A stretch of 64,000 bases of DNA from a halophilic archaeon (GCA_003298465.1 QNGA01000010.1:124001-188000), one strand, 5' to 3'; shown: positions 25,655 to 34,119, numbered from the stretch's first letter. Notes: a model not told the origin generated them from the letters alone. Numbers and translations are program-made.

Positions 25655-25727
25655 CTGGTATCCGTGACCTGTTCCAGGATTCCAGCGAGAACGGCGATAC
25701 GTCGGCGGGAGACAGCCCTACTCCTCT

Positions 25728-25790
25728 GCAATCCGGTTCGATTGCGAATTGTAGGATGTTGCGAACTCCACGAATTTTGCGAACTTATCG
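25728..25790. repeat. 9-bp phased repeat block B2
   Basis: Seven contiguous, more degenerate units (TTCGATTGC, GAATTGTAG, GATGTTGCG, AACTCCACG, AATTTTGCG). Periodicity is kept although the sequence drifts. Confidence 0.6.
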
Positions 25791-25861
25791 CGCTGTGACC
25801 GTACCTCACGCGACCACTTTCGACTCCTGAACTCGAAGACGACCGGTCGAGAAGCCGAGAC

Positions 25862-25933
25862 GAAGTTTGCGAAGTTCGAACGGTTTACGATTCTTGAACC
25901 GTTTACGATCCCCGAGCCTCGCGAAAATCTCGG
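25862..25933. repeat. 9-bp phased repeat block B3
   Basis: Eight units including GAAGTTTGC, GAAGTTCGA, ACGGTTTAC, GATTCTTGA and ACCGTTTAC. The near-repeat of an 18-base double unit (ACSGTTTAC then GATYCYYGA) suggests growth by duplication. Confidence 0.65.
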
Positions 25934-25972
25934 CCAAATCAGCTGGAAGGGGCCAGTTAGCATACGTAGAGG

Positions 25973-26062
25973 GAATCGTACGAATCGTGAGAAACGTACG
26001 ATTCATAAACATCCTTCGAACTGAAGAACCCGTACGAAGTGTAAGCGTCGGGCGACTCTCGG
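25973..26062. repeat. 9-bp phased repeat block B4
   Basis: Ten units, the longest block. The clearest are GAATCGTAC, GAATCGTGA, GAAACGTAC, AACCCGTAC and GAAGTGTAA. Confidence 0.7.
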
Positions 26063-26091
26063 AGGAGACAAATACGTTCAAGGATGTCCGA

Positions 26092-26163
26092 GATGTTGAC
26101 AATTCGTAAGATTCGTTAGAATCACGAACAGTCTGCGATTCGCAGGAGTTGTACGATTCGGGA
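26092..26163. repeat. 9-bp phased repeat block B5
   Basis: Eight units (GATGTTGAC, AATTCGTAA, GATTCGTTA, GAATCACGA, GATTCGCAG, GAGTTGTAC, GATTCGGGA among them), ending about 140 bases before the 3' end of orc1. Block starts B1-B5 are spaced by 111-145 bases. Confidence 0.7.
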
Positions 26164-26301
26164 ACGCTGGAAGCTGAGGGAGGACCTTCGCTATTTCTCT
26201 TCCGTCACGCCGGACGGCTGGAAAGTAGTCGCTAACGATGTCTTTTGTTGCTGGGTATAGACGAGAGCGGAATCGGGGTTCGCCGGGGAGATGAGATATC
26301 G

Positions 26302-27576
26302 TTACGCGAGTTCTTCTAGCTGGCTGTCCCGGAGCACGGCCTTCAACACGACGTCGGTGTCTTTCACGAGTCGATGCTCCAGGTAGCTTCCCTGCCCTCG
26401 ACCGCCGCCCGTTCTCGTCGACTCGACGACGCCGAGAAACGCCTGTTCCTTTAGCAGTTCGTAGACGCGGTGTTCACCGAGGACGTTGACGCTGAGTTGC
26501 TTGCAAACGATTTGATAGCGCTCGTAAATCTCGCTCGTCGAGAACTCGTCTCTGGAGTTCTCCTTCGTGAGGCGACCGAGAGCGTAGAGGATGAACTTCA
26601 CCTGGGTCGTCGAGCCCCGAAGGAGCTCTTCGAAGCGATCGATCTCGGCCCACTCCTGGGCTTCGCGGACGTGGTCCTCGGACACCTGTTCGTCTCCCTG
26701 GCGTTCGGCGAGCTCACCAGCGTGACGGAGGATCTCGATCGCCTTTCGAGCGTCGCCGTGCTCCTGGGCGGCGAACGCGGCAGTGAGGGGAATGACCTCG
26801 TCCGTGAGAACGCCGTCTTTGAACGCGTCGCGACGATGGTTCATGATGTCCCGTAGTTGATTGGCGTCGTACGGCTGGAAGACGAACTCCTCCTCGCGGA
26901 GGCTACTCTTGACGCGCTCGTTGAGTTCGTCCCGATACTCGATCTTGTTGCTGATCGCCACGATACCGAGATGACAGTCGGCCTTTCCGGACTCGCGTGC
27001 GCGCGAGAGTTGCATCAGCACGTCATCGTCTTCGAGTCTGTCGACCTCGTCGAGAATTATCACGACGGCGTCGTAGACCGCGTCGAGGATCTCCCAGAGA
27101 TAATCGTAGTACTCGCCGCTACCGATGCCTGCTCGGGGGATGGAAAAGTCGGTGCGAGCTTCGTCGTTGAGGTCGCGAGTGATCGTCCGTGCGACGCGGG
27201 TCTGCGTGTTGTGTTGGGCGCAGTCGACGTACACGGTGCCGACCGACACGTCCTGAGCGACGGCGGCCCGCCGTGCACGTTCGGTGACGTGGCGGGCGAC
27301 GAGCGACTTGCCCGTCCCCGTTTTCCCGTAGATCATCACGTTGTTCGGCGGTTCGGTGCGGACGATAGGGCGGAGTTCGGCGGCGACTGCTTCGATTTCG
27401 CTGTTGCGGCCGACGATCCGGTTGCTCTCCGGGACGTGACCGACTTTCAGCAGTTCTTTTCGCTCGAAAATCGACGTGTGGACGGCCTCGTCCTCGTCCC
27501 AGTTGAACAGGGGGTCCTCCGACGGATCCTCGAACGGATCGTCGACGTCGGAGAGACGCGCGGGGTCGTCGGTCAT
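26302..27576 (-). CDS. orc1: Orc1/Cdc6 replication initiator
   Basis: A 424-residue AAA+ origin-binding protein. Walker A is GKTGTGKS (84-91), Walker B VVIILDEVDRL (171-181) and sensor 1 lies in HLGIVAISNKIEYRDEL. The C-terminal ~95 residues (STTQVKFILYALGRLTKE, VYELLKEQAFLGVVESTRTG) form the winged helix that reads ORB DNA. It should bind the repeats immediately upstream (27615-28674) and load MCM. A GTATAAAA TATA element at 27598-27605 is centred about 26 bases upstream of the ATG, and the first degenerate ORB abuts it, so the protein probably represses its own gene. It belongs to the plasmid/secondary-origin Orc type judging from context. Confidence 0.93.
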   Translation of the reverse strand: MTDDPARLSDVDDPFEDPSEDPLFNWDEDEAVHTSIFERKELLKVGHVPESNRIVGRNSEIEAVAAELRPIVRTEPPNNVMIYGKTGTGKSLVARHVTERARRAAVAQDVSVGTVYVDCAQHNTQTRVARTITRDLNDEARTDFSIPRAGIGSGEYYDYLWEILDAVYDAVVIILDEVDRLEDDDVLMQLSRARESGKADCHLGIVAISNKIEYRDELNERVKSSLREEEFVFQPYDANQLRDIMNHRRDAFKDGVLTDEVIPLTAAFAAQEHGDARKAIEILRHAGELAERQGDEQVSEDHVREAQEWAEIDRFEELLRGSTTQVKFILYALGRLTKENSRDEFSTSEIYERYQIVCKQLSVNVLGEHRVYELLKEQAFLGVVESTRTGGGRGQGSYLEHRLVKDTDVVLKAVLRDSQLEELA

Positions 27577-27597
27577 ACCTCATGTCCTATCGCTATT

Positions 27598-27605
27598 GTA
27601 TAAAA
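27598..27605 (-). promoter_or_regulatory. TATA element of orc1
   Basis: GTATAAAA on the plus strand (TTTTATAC on the coding strand) is centred about 26 bases upstream of the orc1 ATG. The nearest ORB-like repeat (27615-27632) lies just upstream. Confidence 0.6.
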
Positions 27606-27614
27606 AACTACTCC

Positions 27615-27632
27615 CTCCTCGGCCAGAGTGTA
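27615..27632. repeat. ORB-like repeat 1 (degenerate)
   Basis: CTCCTCGGCCAGAGTGTA, lacking the full C-run. It lies beside the orc1 TATA box and probably serves in autoregulation. Confidence 0.55.
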
Positions 27633-27697
27633 TCGCCCGTAAATACAGAGGGCGAATCGCCGAGGTTTAGAATTTCTAACTCGCAGCTTCGTTACCG

Positions 27698-27720
27698 CAC
27701 ACCCCTCGTCCAGACTGTAT
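27698..27720. repeat. ORB-like repeat 2
   Basis: Near-perfect copy of ACACCCCTCGTCCAGAGTG with one change (CAGACTG), followed by TAT. It contains the C/G string expected of ORBs. Confidence 0.75.
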
Positions 27721-27780
27721 TCCGCCGGTCGTCGCGGTGGTCGACCGAGGTGGACATCCCTGGAAAGATCTCGTCGGGAC

Positions 27781-27803
27781 TCACCCCTGGTCCAGAGTGA
27801 AAA
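27781..27803. repeat. ORB-like repeat 3
   Basis: TCACCCCTGGTCCAGAGTG followed by AAAA, 81-83 bases from its left neighbour's start. Confidence 0.75.
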
Positions 27804-27857
27804 CGCAGTCACCGACGAACGTCGAACCGAAGAGGATTACGAGAGCCGGAGCGCTGG

Positions 27858-27880
27858 TCACACCCCTCGTCCAGAGTGTA
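27858..27880. repeat. ORB-like repeat 4
   Basis: Exact consensus ACACCCCTCGTCCAGAGTG followed by TA. Confidence 0.8.
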
Positions 27881-27904
27881 TCGAACTCGCGAACGAACCT
27901 GCCC

Positions 27905-27927
27905 TCACCCCTCGTCCAAAGTGAAAA
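27905..27927. repeat. ORB-like repeat 5
   Basis: TCACCCCTCGTCCAAAGTG followed by AAAA. Confidence 0.75.
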
Positions 27928-27972
27928 GGGCGACCGGTTCGTGGTCGGCATCGGCCACTTCGACTCGTCGGG

Positions 27973-27994
27973 GACACCCCCGATACAGAGTGTA
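27973..27994. repeat. ORB-like repeat 6 (degenerate)
   Basis: ACACCCCCGATACAGAGTG followed by TA. The C-run and the AGAGTG arm are kept, the centre has diverged. Confidence 0.65.
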
Positions 27995-28227
27995 CTGTCA
28001 CGGCTGTCGAAGAGAGTTCGATCCGCTCGCCACTCGTCAGCGTCCTCAGATACACACGGTGGACGGGGGGCTCGGCTGGAGTACGCCGAAGTCGCAATTC
28101 GGTCTCGTCCTCGTGATTCGGAACCCTTCTCGTATCGTCAGTGCACGCTTTTCCTTCCGTGGGTTCGTGCTTCTCATTCCGTCAGGACGCTTTATTCATC
28201 CCGCTGATGCACACTCTCCCGCTGACG

Positions 28228-28250
28228 CACACCCCTCGTCCAGAGTGAAA
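28228..28250. repeat. ORB-like repeat 7 (left flank of the AT-rich tract)
   Basis: Exact consensus ACACCCCTCGTCCAGAGTG followed by AAA, the nearest direct copy to the AT-rich tract. Confidence 0.8.
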
Positions 28251-28335
28251 CGCGATGAAGGCAGGCACGGTCCCTGTGATTGGTCGTCATCTGACCGTCC
28301 TTCGGGTCAGTCGAATCGATCGACCGAACGAAGGA

Positions 28336-28446
28336 ACTGAAAACTCACTAATCGACAAGCCGACTCTCGTCGGTAAAATGACTCTTCTATCTAGAAGTTT
28401 TATGTAGCGGTATGTTCTCATAGTCCATTAGCTAATTCGTTTTCCA
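28336..28446. other. AT-rich tract, candidate duplex-unwinding element
   Basis: The richest A/T stretch between the outer ORBs, with segments such as AAAACTCACTAATCG, TCTAGAAGTTTTATG and CATTAGCTAATTCG in otherwise GC-rich DNA. Strand opening here is inferred from its position between opposed ORBs. Confidence 0.6.
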
Positions 28447-28650
28447 GTGAGAAAGAACGACTGTTCGTTTCGAACAGGCGAAACGGACGGGCGCACTCTC
28501 CGGTTCGTTCATCCTCGATGGTTTCGTCGGGAGGACGAGATCCTGACCGAATCCGACGGACACTCCTCGTCTAATCGTTTCCTCCAGGGTTCTCACCGTA
28601 TCCGCCCGGCTCGCTCTACCCCTCCCCACCCACCCTTCCCCTCCAACAAA

Positions 28651-28674
28651 TACACTCTGGACGAGGGGTGTGTG
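28651..28674. repeat. ORB-like repeat 8, inverted (right flank of the AT-rich tract)
   Basis: ACACTCTGGACGAGGGGTGT, the reverse complement of repeats 1-7, so it faces them across the AT-rich tract. Confidence 0.8.
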
Positions 28675-28856
28675 TCACCGTCGTCTTCTCGCCCGACACG
28701 GATCCACTGACGACTCCGTAACCGACACTACCTCACCGGGGTCTTCGTCCGTTGCGGCACAACGACGTAGCACTCGTCTCCCCGGTCCCGACGTGACGCT
28801 GGCGACGGACCGAGTCCGCGACGGTTCGCCGCTGCGACGATGTCCGCGACTGCTCG

Positions 28857-29705
28857 CTATCGCTCGCTTCGGGACGGAGACGTAGTGCTCGCTATCGCTC
28901 GAACGGCCCTTGCGACGTGCGTTCGTTCGGCGATTCGTCTGGTCGTTCGCTGTAAGTCGTGAACGCCGCTCGCGATAGCTTTCCCGGTCTCCGCAGCGAC
29001 GTCCCAGCTCGGTCGTTCGACGGACTGGATGCGGGACGTCGCCCACCGACTGGGATGTGCGAGCAGATACACGTCCCGACATGCTCCCGACTCGAGAGCC
29101 CGAATCACGTCGTCGGTCGAGCGGACGTGGCCGAAGCCGGGGACGGACGCGTTCCAGTCGCGGCCGGTATCGGAACAGTATAACCGGTCGCTGGTACCAT
29201 CGTCGTCGGCCTCTACCTCGTACGCTCTCCCGGAGAGATCGTAGTCCGCCGGGGTCCGGGCACCCTCCCACAGGTCCGTGTTCATGTGGGGTGAGAGCGG
29301 ACTCCCGTGAGAGCAGATCGTGTCGACGGTAACGTGCTGGCGAAACGACGCGAGGTTGGCCGCGAACCGGGCGTGTGCTCGTCGCACGTCACCGCGTGCG
29401 TTCGCCAGGTCCTCGTAGTGATAGCCGATTTCGTGACCGTCCGCCTCCATCGATTCGGCGAGGTCGGGGTCGAACGTACTCGTCCGGAAGTAGTAGGTGG
29501 CGTCGATTCCCAGGTCGGTTTCGACCTCGGCCAGTGCGACGGCGTTGTGGACGCGGCGGTCCACGTCGTGCCGGAGCACGATGGAGGGCGTATCTAGGGT
29601 AGTCGTGTCGAAGTACTCGGCCACGGTGTAGAACTCGTACCCCTGGTCGAGTGCCGTCCTCAACAGTTGCTTATAGTCCGAGAGGCCGAAGCCGGATAAT
29701 TGCAT
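28857..29705 (-). CDS. Polysaccharide deacetylase-like (NodB/CE4) protein
   Basis: A 282-residue protein. The CE4 motif 1 metal/catalytic set appears as LRHDVDRRVHNA (His46, Asp47, Asp49), with a second motif in GHEIGYHYEDL (His91, His96) and HGSPLSPHM further on. Haloarchaeal homologues lie near glycan or cell-surface genes and probably remove acetyl groups from a sugar; no signal peptide is visible, so it may act in the cytoplasm. A CTTAATT-type TATA element near 29733-29739 supports the ATG at 29705. The C-terminal ~40 residues are basic and run towards the origin region, so the end could be non-native. Confidence 0.72.
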   Translation of the reverse strand: MQLSGFGLSDYKQLLRTALDQGYEFYTVAEYFDTTTLDTPSIVLRHDVDRRVHNAVALAEVETDLGIDATYYFRTSTFDPDLAESMEADGHEIGYHYEDLANARGDVRRAHARFAANLASFRQHVTVDTICSHGSPLSPHMNTDLWEGARTPADYDLSGRAYEVEADDDGTSDRLYCSDTGRDWNASVPGFGHVRSTDDVIRALESGACRDVYLLAHPSRWATSRIQSVERPSWDVAAETGKAIASGVHDLQRTTRRIAERTHVARAVRAIASTTSPSRSER

Positions 29706-30179
29706 GATTCCAGCTCCAAATAGTAGTGATGTCTTAATTGTTATGTGCGGGATACTAACGAGATAGGCTCTCGCTTCCCGCGTCGAACCGCTACCTACAG
29801 GCCGTAACTAACCGTACAGGTTCGCTCTGTGGACCCTCAATCTCCTCCTTCAGAGGCCGATTACCCGAGTAAGTACTCCCTTCACGACCGAACCGTGCAG
29901 ACGTCGTCGAAGCCAGTCGCCACGTACGGGACCCGCCCAGCGTCGACGCCGTCGAAGAGCGTCCCTCCCTGTTACGAACGTGACACGGGCGTGCTCGCTC
30001 GACTCCCACGATTCCCGACGGGCGGCTCTCGACACGGCGCACTTCCAGAACTGCGTCGAGATACGCCGACGATTCGGTCGAGTAATCCTCGTTCGCTGGC
30101 GATAGGCCGGCGTCGAAAGGATGAATCGAGCGAAACCATCCCACTCGTTTATTGACACCATCGCGGTAGCGTCGGGGGT
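29706..30179. other. Divergent intergenic region
   Basis: It carries the promoters of the deacetylase (near 29735, minus) and of the secreted Thr-rich protein (near 30150, plus). Apart from these I see no gene or repeat. Confidence 0.5.
30147..30153 (+). promoter_or_regulatory. TATA-like element of the secreted Thr-rich protein gene
   Basis: GTTTATT is centred 30 bases before the ATG at 30180. Confidence 0.5.
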
Positions 30180-31241
30180 ATGAGATGGAACGTTCAACGC
30201 GGTGTAGCGGTCGTAACGGCGCTGTTGATGCTCACGAGCGTCGCGGGTGTTTCGACAGCGGCGGCTCAGTCCGGACAGGCACGGGAGGGCGTCACGCTCC
30301 AGGACGTGACCGTCGACCGACTTCAGGTCGGGAACGCGACGGTCGAGAACGCGACGATAGGGACGATACAGGCGAACGAGATACAGCTTCGAGACGAAGG
30401 CCGGACGCTCACGGGCGTCATGATTACGGACGTCCGTCTCGAACAGTTGACGCTCGCGAACGCTAGTCTCGAGGGCGTCAACGGGACGAATCTTTCCGAT
30501 AGACAGCAGTCCGCCGGAAACGTCGCTGTCGAAAACGCCTCCTTCCAACAGATGTTAATCCGACAGGTCACCGTCGATACGGTCGTCGTCGAGGAGTTCC
30601 AGACCGGAGCCACGACGGCGACGACGACCACCCAGACGGAGACGGCGAACGAAACGGACAACCAGACGACGACGGAGGCGACTGCCAACGAGACGACGAC
30701 GGAGATGGCGAACGGGACGACGGCCGACGGGAACGAGAGCTTCGGTACTGCCGTCGTCGACCAGGTCCAACTCGAACAGCTCACTATCGGATCGCTGACC
30801 GTCGAGCAGGTGACGACCGGCCAGTCGCAACCGGACGTGGAGTCCATCGCGGAGGGGACCGAGCCCGACTTCGACTTCGTGAGCATAGCCGCTACCAACG
30901 GATCCGTCGACGAGGCCACGGCACAGATTGCCTCCGCAGGCGACGTCGTCGTCGGGGCGGAGTTCGACGAGACGACGACCACCGCGGCGGCGAACGCCAC
31001 CACGACGCCCGCGGCGACGACCACCGAGGCGGCGAACGCGACCACCGAGGCCGTCGGAACGACGACGACCGCGGCGCCGGCCGCCACGGAGACGACCGAG
31101 GCCCCTGAAGAGACGACCGCCGCGGAGACCACCGAAGCCGCCGGCGACACGACCGTGACCGAGGCCGCAGAAACGACCGAGGCAGGACCGACCGTGACCG
31201 AAGCCGCGAACGAGACGGCGGCGAACCAGACGTCCGAGTGA
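30180..31241 (+). CDS. Secreted Thr/Ala/Glu-rich protein with beta-repeat head
   Basis: A 353-residue protein with a Sec-type signal (VAVVTALLMLTSVAGVSTAAAQ, cleavage near residue 30). Residues ~38-145 and ~195-220 contain short alternating hydrophobic repeats with Asn glycosylation sequons (VTVDRLQVGNATVENATIG, LEQLTLANASLEGVNGTNLS, VDQVQLEQLTIGSLTVEQV), suggesting a small beta-solenoid. Two low-complexity Thr/Ala/Glu/Asn regions (~148-190 and ~265-353; TTTTTQ, ATTTPAATTTEAANATTE) look like O-/N-glycosylated mucin stalks. There is no PGF-CTERM or lipobox anchor. It is probably a surface or secreted glycoprotein of unknown role. Confidence 0.72.
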   Translation: MRWNVQRGVAVVTALLMLTSVAGVSTAAAQSGQAREGVTLQDVTVDRLQVGNATVENATIGTIQANEIQLRDEGRTLTGVMITDVRLEQLTLANASLEGVNGTNLSDRQQSAGNVAVENASFQQMLIRQVTVDTVVVEEFQTGATTATTTTQTETANETDNQTTTEATANETTTEMANGTTADGNESFGTAVVDQVQLEQLTIGSLTVEQVTTGQSQPDVESIAEGTEPDFDFVSIAATNGSVDEATAQIASAGDVVVGAEFDETTTTAAANATTTPAATTTEAANATTEAVGTTTTAAPAATETTEAPEETTAAETTEAAGDTTVTEAAETTEAGPTVTEAANETAANQTSE

Positions 31242-31528
31242 GACGACGGCGCGACCGACGAGGCGATCGGTCGGGCCAGCAGTCGCTGGCGAACGGGAAC
31301 GACGAATCGCCGACCGTGACTCCGGTCGGTGCAGAAGGACGTCCACGGTAGTGACGAAGTCACGGTAGCGACCACCGACTCCGTCGACTCGTTTTGCCGG
31401 TTTCACGCTGTTCGGTCGACGCTGGTCGCCACGGTGGTCTTCACGGAGACGTCTCCATCGGTAACGTCCCGGGGAGAACGACATCGGTCGCCAGTTGCCG
31501 TTCGACGGCCGCTCCGAGTCGGACGGGC

Positions 31529-32350
31529 CTACGCTTCCAGTTGCGTTCGCACTTCCGAGAGCATCTCGTCGATGCCCGCGTCCTGGAGTTGTTCGTCCGC
31601 GAAGCGTAGCCTGAGACGCGGACGCCCGACCTCTATCGGGACCTTTTCGGTGTCGATGACTCCGTTGTCCTCCAGTCTCGTCTTCGTGCGCGAGAACGTC
31701 GCCTTGCTTGCGAGGCTGACGTCCTCGCCCCACTTGCTGATATCGTAGAGCAACACCTCGTTTCTGGCAGCAACGAGCAAACAAATGGTCACCTCGTCGA
31801 GGTCACTGTCGCTGTCTACGGTCCCGACCGCGTCGAGAATCCGGTCGAAATCGTCGGCCGCGTCCTCCCCGATGTCCTCGCGCATCGTCTCCCGAACCTG
31901 TGACAGCGGCGGTGTCCGGAGGGTGACCTCGTCGGCGTTCTCCCACTCCTCCGAGAACACAGTTCGCATTCGTTCGACCAGTTCAGGGTCGTCCGACTGG
32001 AACCCCGTCACGTCTCCCTCCACCTCGACGAGCGGTATGGCCTGGTCCGCCGTGATCAACAACGAACTCCGGGCGATGTCTTCCGTCGACCGTGGCGACA
32101 ACCGCCCGTCGGCGATCAGGTCGGCCGCGTGGCCCGCGGTGACGAAGTCGTCGAAGATGTCCTTCGGCGTCTGCTCGTCCGTGAGCACGCGCAGTTCGGA
32201 GAGGTCTCCCTCGAACTCGATAGCGGCCGTAATCAGACCATTGAACTCGGTCCGTGATGGATTAACCACGAGAATCGGCTCGGTTGTTGTCTCGAAGAGA
32301 TTGTGAAAGAGGTCGACGATGTCGTGGTCAAGCAGTTCGGCGGATGGCAT
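31529..32350 (-). CDS. TbsP-like (DUF5821-type) transcriptional regulator
   Basis: A 273-residue protein. An N-terminal regulatory domain (~1-180; ILVVNPSRTEFNGLITAAIE, SSLLITADQAIPLVEVEG) precedes a C-terminal winged helix (~190-260; ARNEVLLYDISKWGEDVSLA, SKATFSRTKTRLEDNGVIDT, GRPRLRLRF). The layout resembles haloarchaeal TbsP/DUF5821 proteins, which regulate central carbon genes with TrmB in Haloferax; I am only moderately sure of the family. A TATATAC element at 32369-32376 fits a leaderless start. It is adjacent to sugar-active genes at 32.8-35.4 kb. Confidence 0.6.
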   Translation of the reverse strand: MPSAELLDHDIVDLFHNLFETTTEPILVVNPSRTEFNGLITAAIEFEGDLSELRVLTDEQTPKDIFDDFVTAGHAADLIADGRLSPRSTEDIARSSLLITADQAIPLVEVEGDVTGFQSDDPELVERMRTVFSEEWENADEVTLRTPPLSQVRETMREDIGEDAADDFDRILDAVGTVDSDSDLDEVTICLLVAARNEVLLYDISKWGEDVSLASKATFSRTKTRLEDNGVIDTEKVPIEVGRPRLRLRFADEQLQDAGIDEMLSEVRTQLEA

Positions 32351-32775
32351 AATGGCACTTGGTGGCGGTATATACTTTGTTGTTCACCGATTGCTCCTAA
32401 GAATTCCCGGCTTAACGCGCATGAAGACTACGGTCACGGGGAAAGAAACGCATCTTGCACGGCTATCGTCTCTCCCGAAAACGCCCGTCTTGGTCCGCGA
32501 ACAGCGGAGTAAGCGAGGATGGCTCACGAGAATCCGGCGTCGTTCCCTTCGGCGATAGCGACGGACGGTCCCGAGTGCTTCGCTGGCGCACTCGTTCCAC
32601 GGACGTCTCCGCGTTGCGAGAACTACCGCTGGTATTATGCTACTCAGTGTCCCACGTCCGGCGATGGTACCACCTTCGGGGAACATAGCGTACGTGCCAG
32701 CCGACGGGTGGATCTCGAAGGGGAAGTAGGCCAGCAGCGCGGTGCGGCTTCGATCGACTGACGCCTCTGACAACG
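32351..32775. other. Divergent intergenic region
   Basis: It holds the TbsP-like gene promoter (TATATAC at 32369-32376, minus strand) and the start region of the GH15-like gene. No additional gene is supported. Confidence 0.5.
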
Positions 32776-34119
32776 ATGTCCAACAATGACCCTCGACGCT
32801 CGCCCGACGAAGAACAGTCGTCCGATCAGTCGGAGACCTCCGACCTGCGGTCGCCGGAGTTCCATCTCGCAGTCCTCGACGACCTCGTCTACCAGGCGGA
32901 CGGTCCCGGTGCTGTACCACTGGCTAGCTTTCCGGACAACCGCTACCCCTACGCGTACCCGCGCGACGTCGCGTCCATCACCCGGGCGTGGCTCGCCGCG
33001 TTCCGGGCCGACGTCCGACCCGAACGCTGCCGCGACGGAATCGTCGCTGCCGCCCGGTTCATGCTCGACGTTCAGGGAGCGGGCGGTCGCTGGCGGCAAC
33101 GTTACGCCCTCGACGGGACGGACGAGAGCATCTACGTCCAGGAGGACAACGTCGGTCACGGCCTTCGCGTCCTCGCTCACGCCATCGTCGCCCTCGACGA
33201 AACCGACGCGGTCGACGCGGTGTCCGACTCGTTCGTGACGAACGCCGTCGCGGCCATCGACGCAGCCGTTTCTCACGTTCGGGCCGAGCTGTTCGACCCG
33301 AACGCCCACCTCGTCGAGAGCACGACCAGTATCCACGAGGGCCGAATCGAATCCGGTTACACGCTGTGGGTGAACGCCGTCCTCCTCGCCGCGCTGCGGC
33401 AGGCGCAGGATGCGCTGACGAGACTCCCGGTGGAGACAGGGACCGAGGAGGGACGAATCGGCGATCTATCGCCGCTGCTCGAAAGCGGTGTCAGGCGTGC
33501 GTTCACGAGTCCCCAGCAGGTGCCGCGGCGGTACTCCCCCGACGGGAACGTCGACACCCGACCGGACGTGACCCTGTTTGCGCCGTACTACTTCGGTCTC
33601 GACGACGTCTTCGGCACGGCAGCCGTCGACGCTGCCGAGCGTGCTGCGACGGCACTCGAGGACCCGCGACTCGGCGGACTCCAGCGGTTCATGGGGTTCT
33701 ACCGGGATTACGAGGTCCAACAACACGGCGGCAACGGCCCGTGGATGCAGTACACGGCGTGGCACGCACAGTTCCGGTACGACCGCGACGAACTGGAGCG
33801 AGGCGACGACATCGTCGACTGCATCACTCGGTACGCGGACGAAGACGGGTACGTTCCGGAACATCTCACCACGCGCGCGCGATTCGAATCGTTCATGGCG
33901 AACGAATGGCACACGCGACGGGACTTCGAGAAGGAGTTCGACGAAGCGGTGCTGCGCGACGTCCCCTTCGACCTCGTCGTCGAGGAGGCCCAGAACATGC
34001 GTGACTCCTACCGGCGGCTCGCCGACCGAGTCCAGGAGGACGACGTGGTCGGGTTCGCACGACCGCTCGCCTGGAGCCACGCCGAACTGCTCACCGCACT
34101 CCTCCGTCGCGAGAGCTGA
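32776..34119 (+). CDS. GH15-like / six-hairpin glycosidase-fold protein
   Basis: A 447-residue protein without signal peptide. An (alpha/alpha)6-barrel pattern is visible: FPDNRYPYAYPRDVASITRA, YVQEDNVGHGLRVLAHAIVA, IHEGRIESGYTLWVNAVLL, GPWMQYTAWHAQF and ARPLAWSHAELL. The YAYPRD and final SHAEL segments recall glucoamylase/glucodextranase-type GH15 proteins. Catalytic glutamates cannot be assigned with confidence. It faces the AGE epimerase tail-to-tail, suggesting a shared role in intracellular oligosaccharide processing. The substrate is unknown. Confidence 0.65.
   Translation: MSNNDPRRSPDEEQSSDQSETSDLRSPEFHLAVLDDLVYQADGPGAVPLASFPDNRYPYAYPRDVASITRAWLAAFRADVRPERCRDGIVAAARFMLDVQGAGGRWRQRYALDGTDESIYVQEDNVGHGLRVLAHAIVALDETDAVDAVSDSFVTNAVAAIDAAVSHVRAELFDPNAHLVESTTSIHEGRIESGYTLWVNAVLLAALRQAQDALTRLPVETGTEEGRIGDLSPLLESGVRRAFTSPQQVPRRYSPDGNVDTRPDVTLFAPYYFGLDDVFGTAAVDAAERAATALEDPRLGGLQRFMGFYRDYEVQQHGGNGPWMQYTAWHAQFRYDRDELERGDDIVDCITRYADEDGYVPEHLTTRARFESFMANEWHTRRDFEKEFDEAVLRDVPFDLVVEEAQNMRDSYRRLADRVQEDDVVGFARPLAWSHAELLTALLRRES

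Larger units (their letters stand above)
27615..28674. other. Replication origin (ORB array plus AT-rich unwinding element)
   Basis: Intergenic region upstream of orc1 with seven same-orientation ORB-like repeats between 27615 and 28250, an AT-rich tract at about 28336-28446, and one inverted repeat copy at 28651-28674. A duplex-unwinding element flanked by inward-facing ORBs next to an orc gene is the standard layout of haloarchaeal origins. Remaining sequence to 28856 shows no gene. Confidence 0.85.

Noticed and set aside
25583..26163. Reading the 9-bp arrays as decayed insertion-sequence ends
   Set aside because: No transposase frame, no matching terminal inverted repeats, and the strict 9-base register across eight blocks on both sides of parA is not expected of IS ends.
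27615..28250. Possible CRISPR array because of regularly spaced ~20-base repeats
   Set aside because: Spacing is uneven beyond the first four, copies differ at several bases, one copy is inverted, there are no cas genes, and the site is upstream of orc1. ORBs explain it better.
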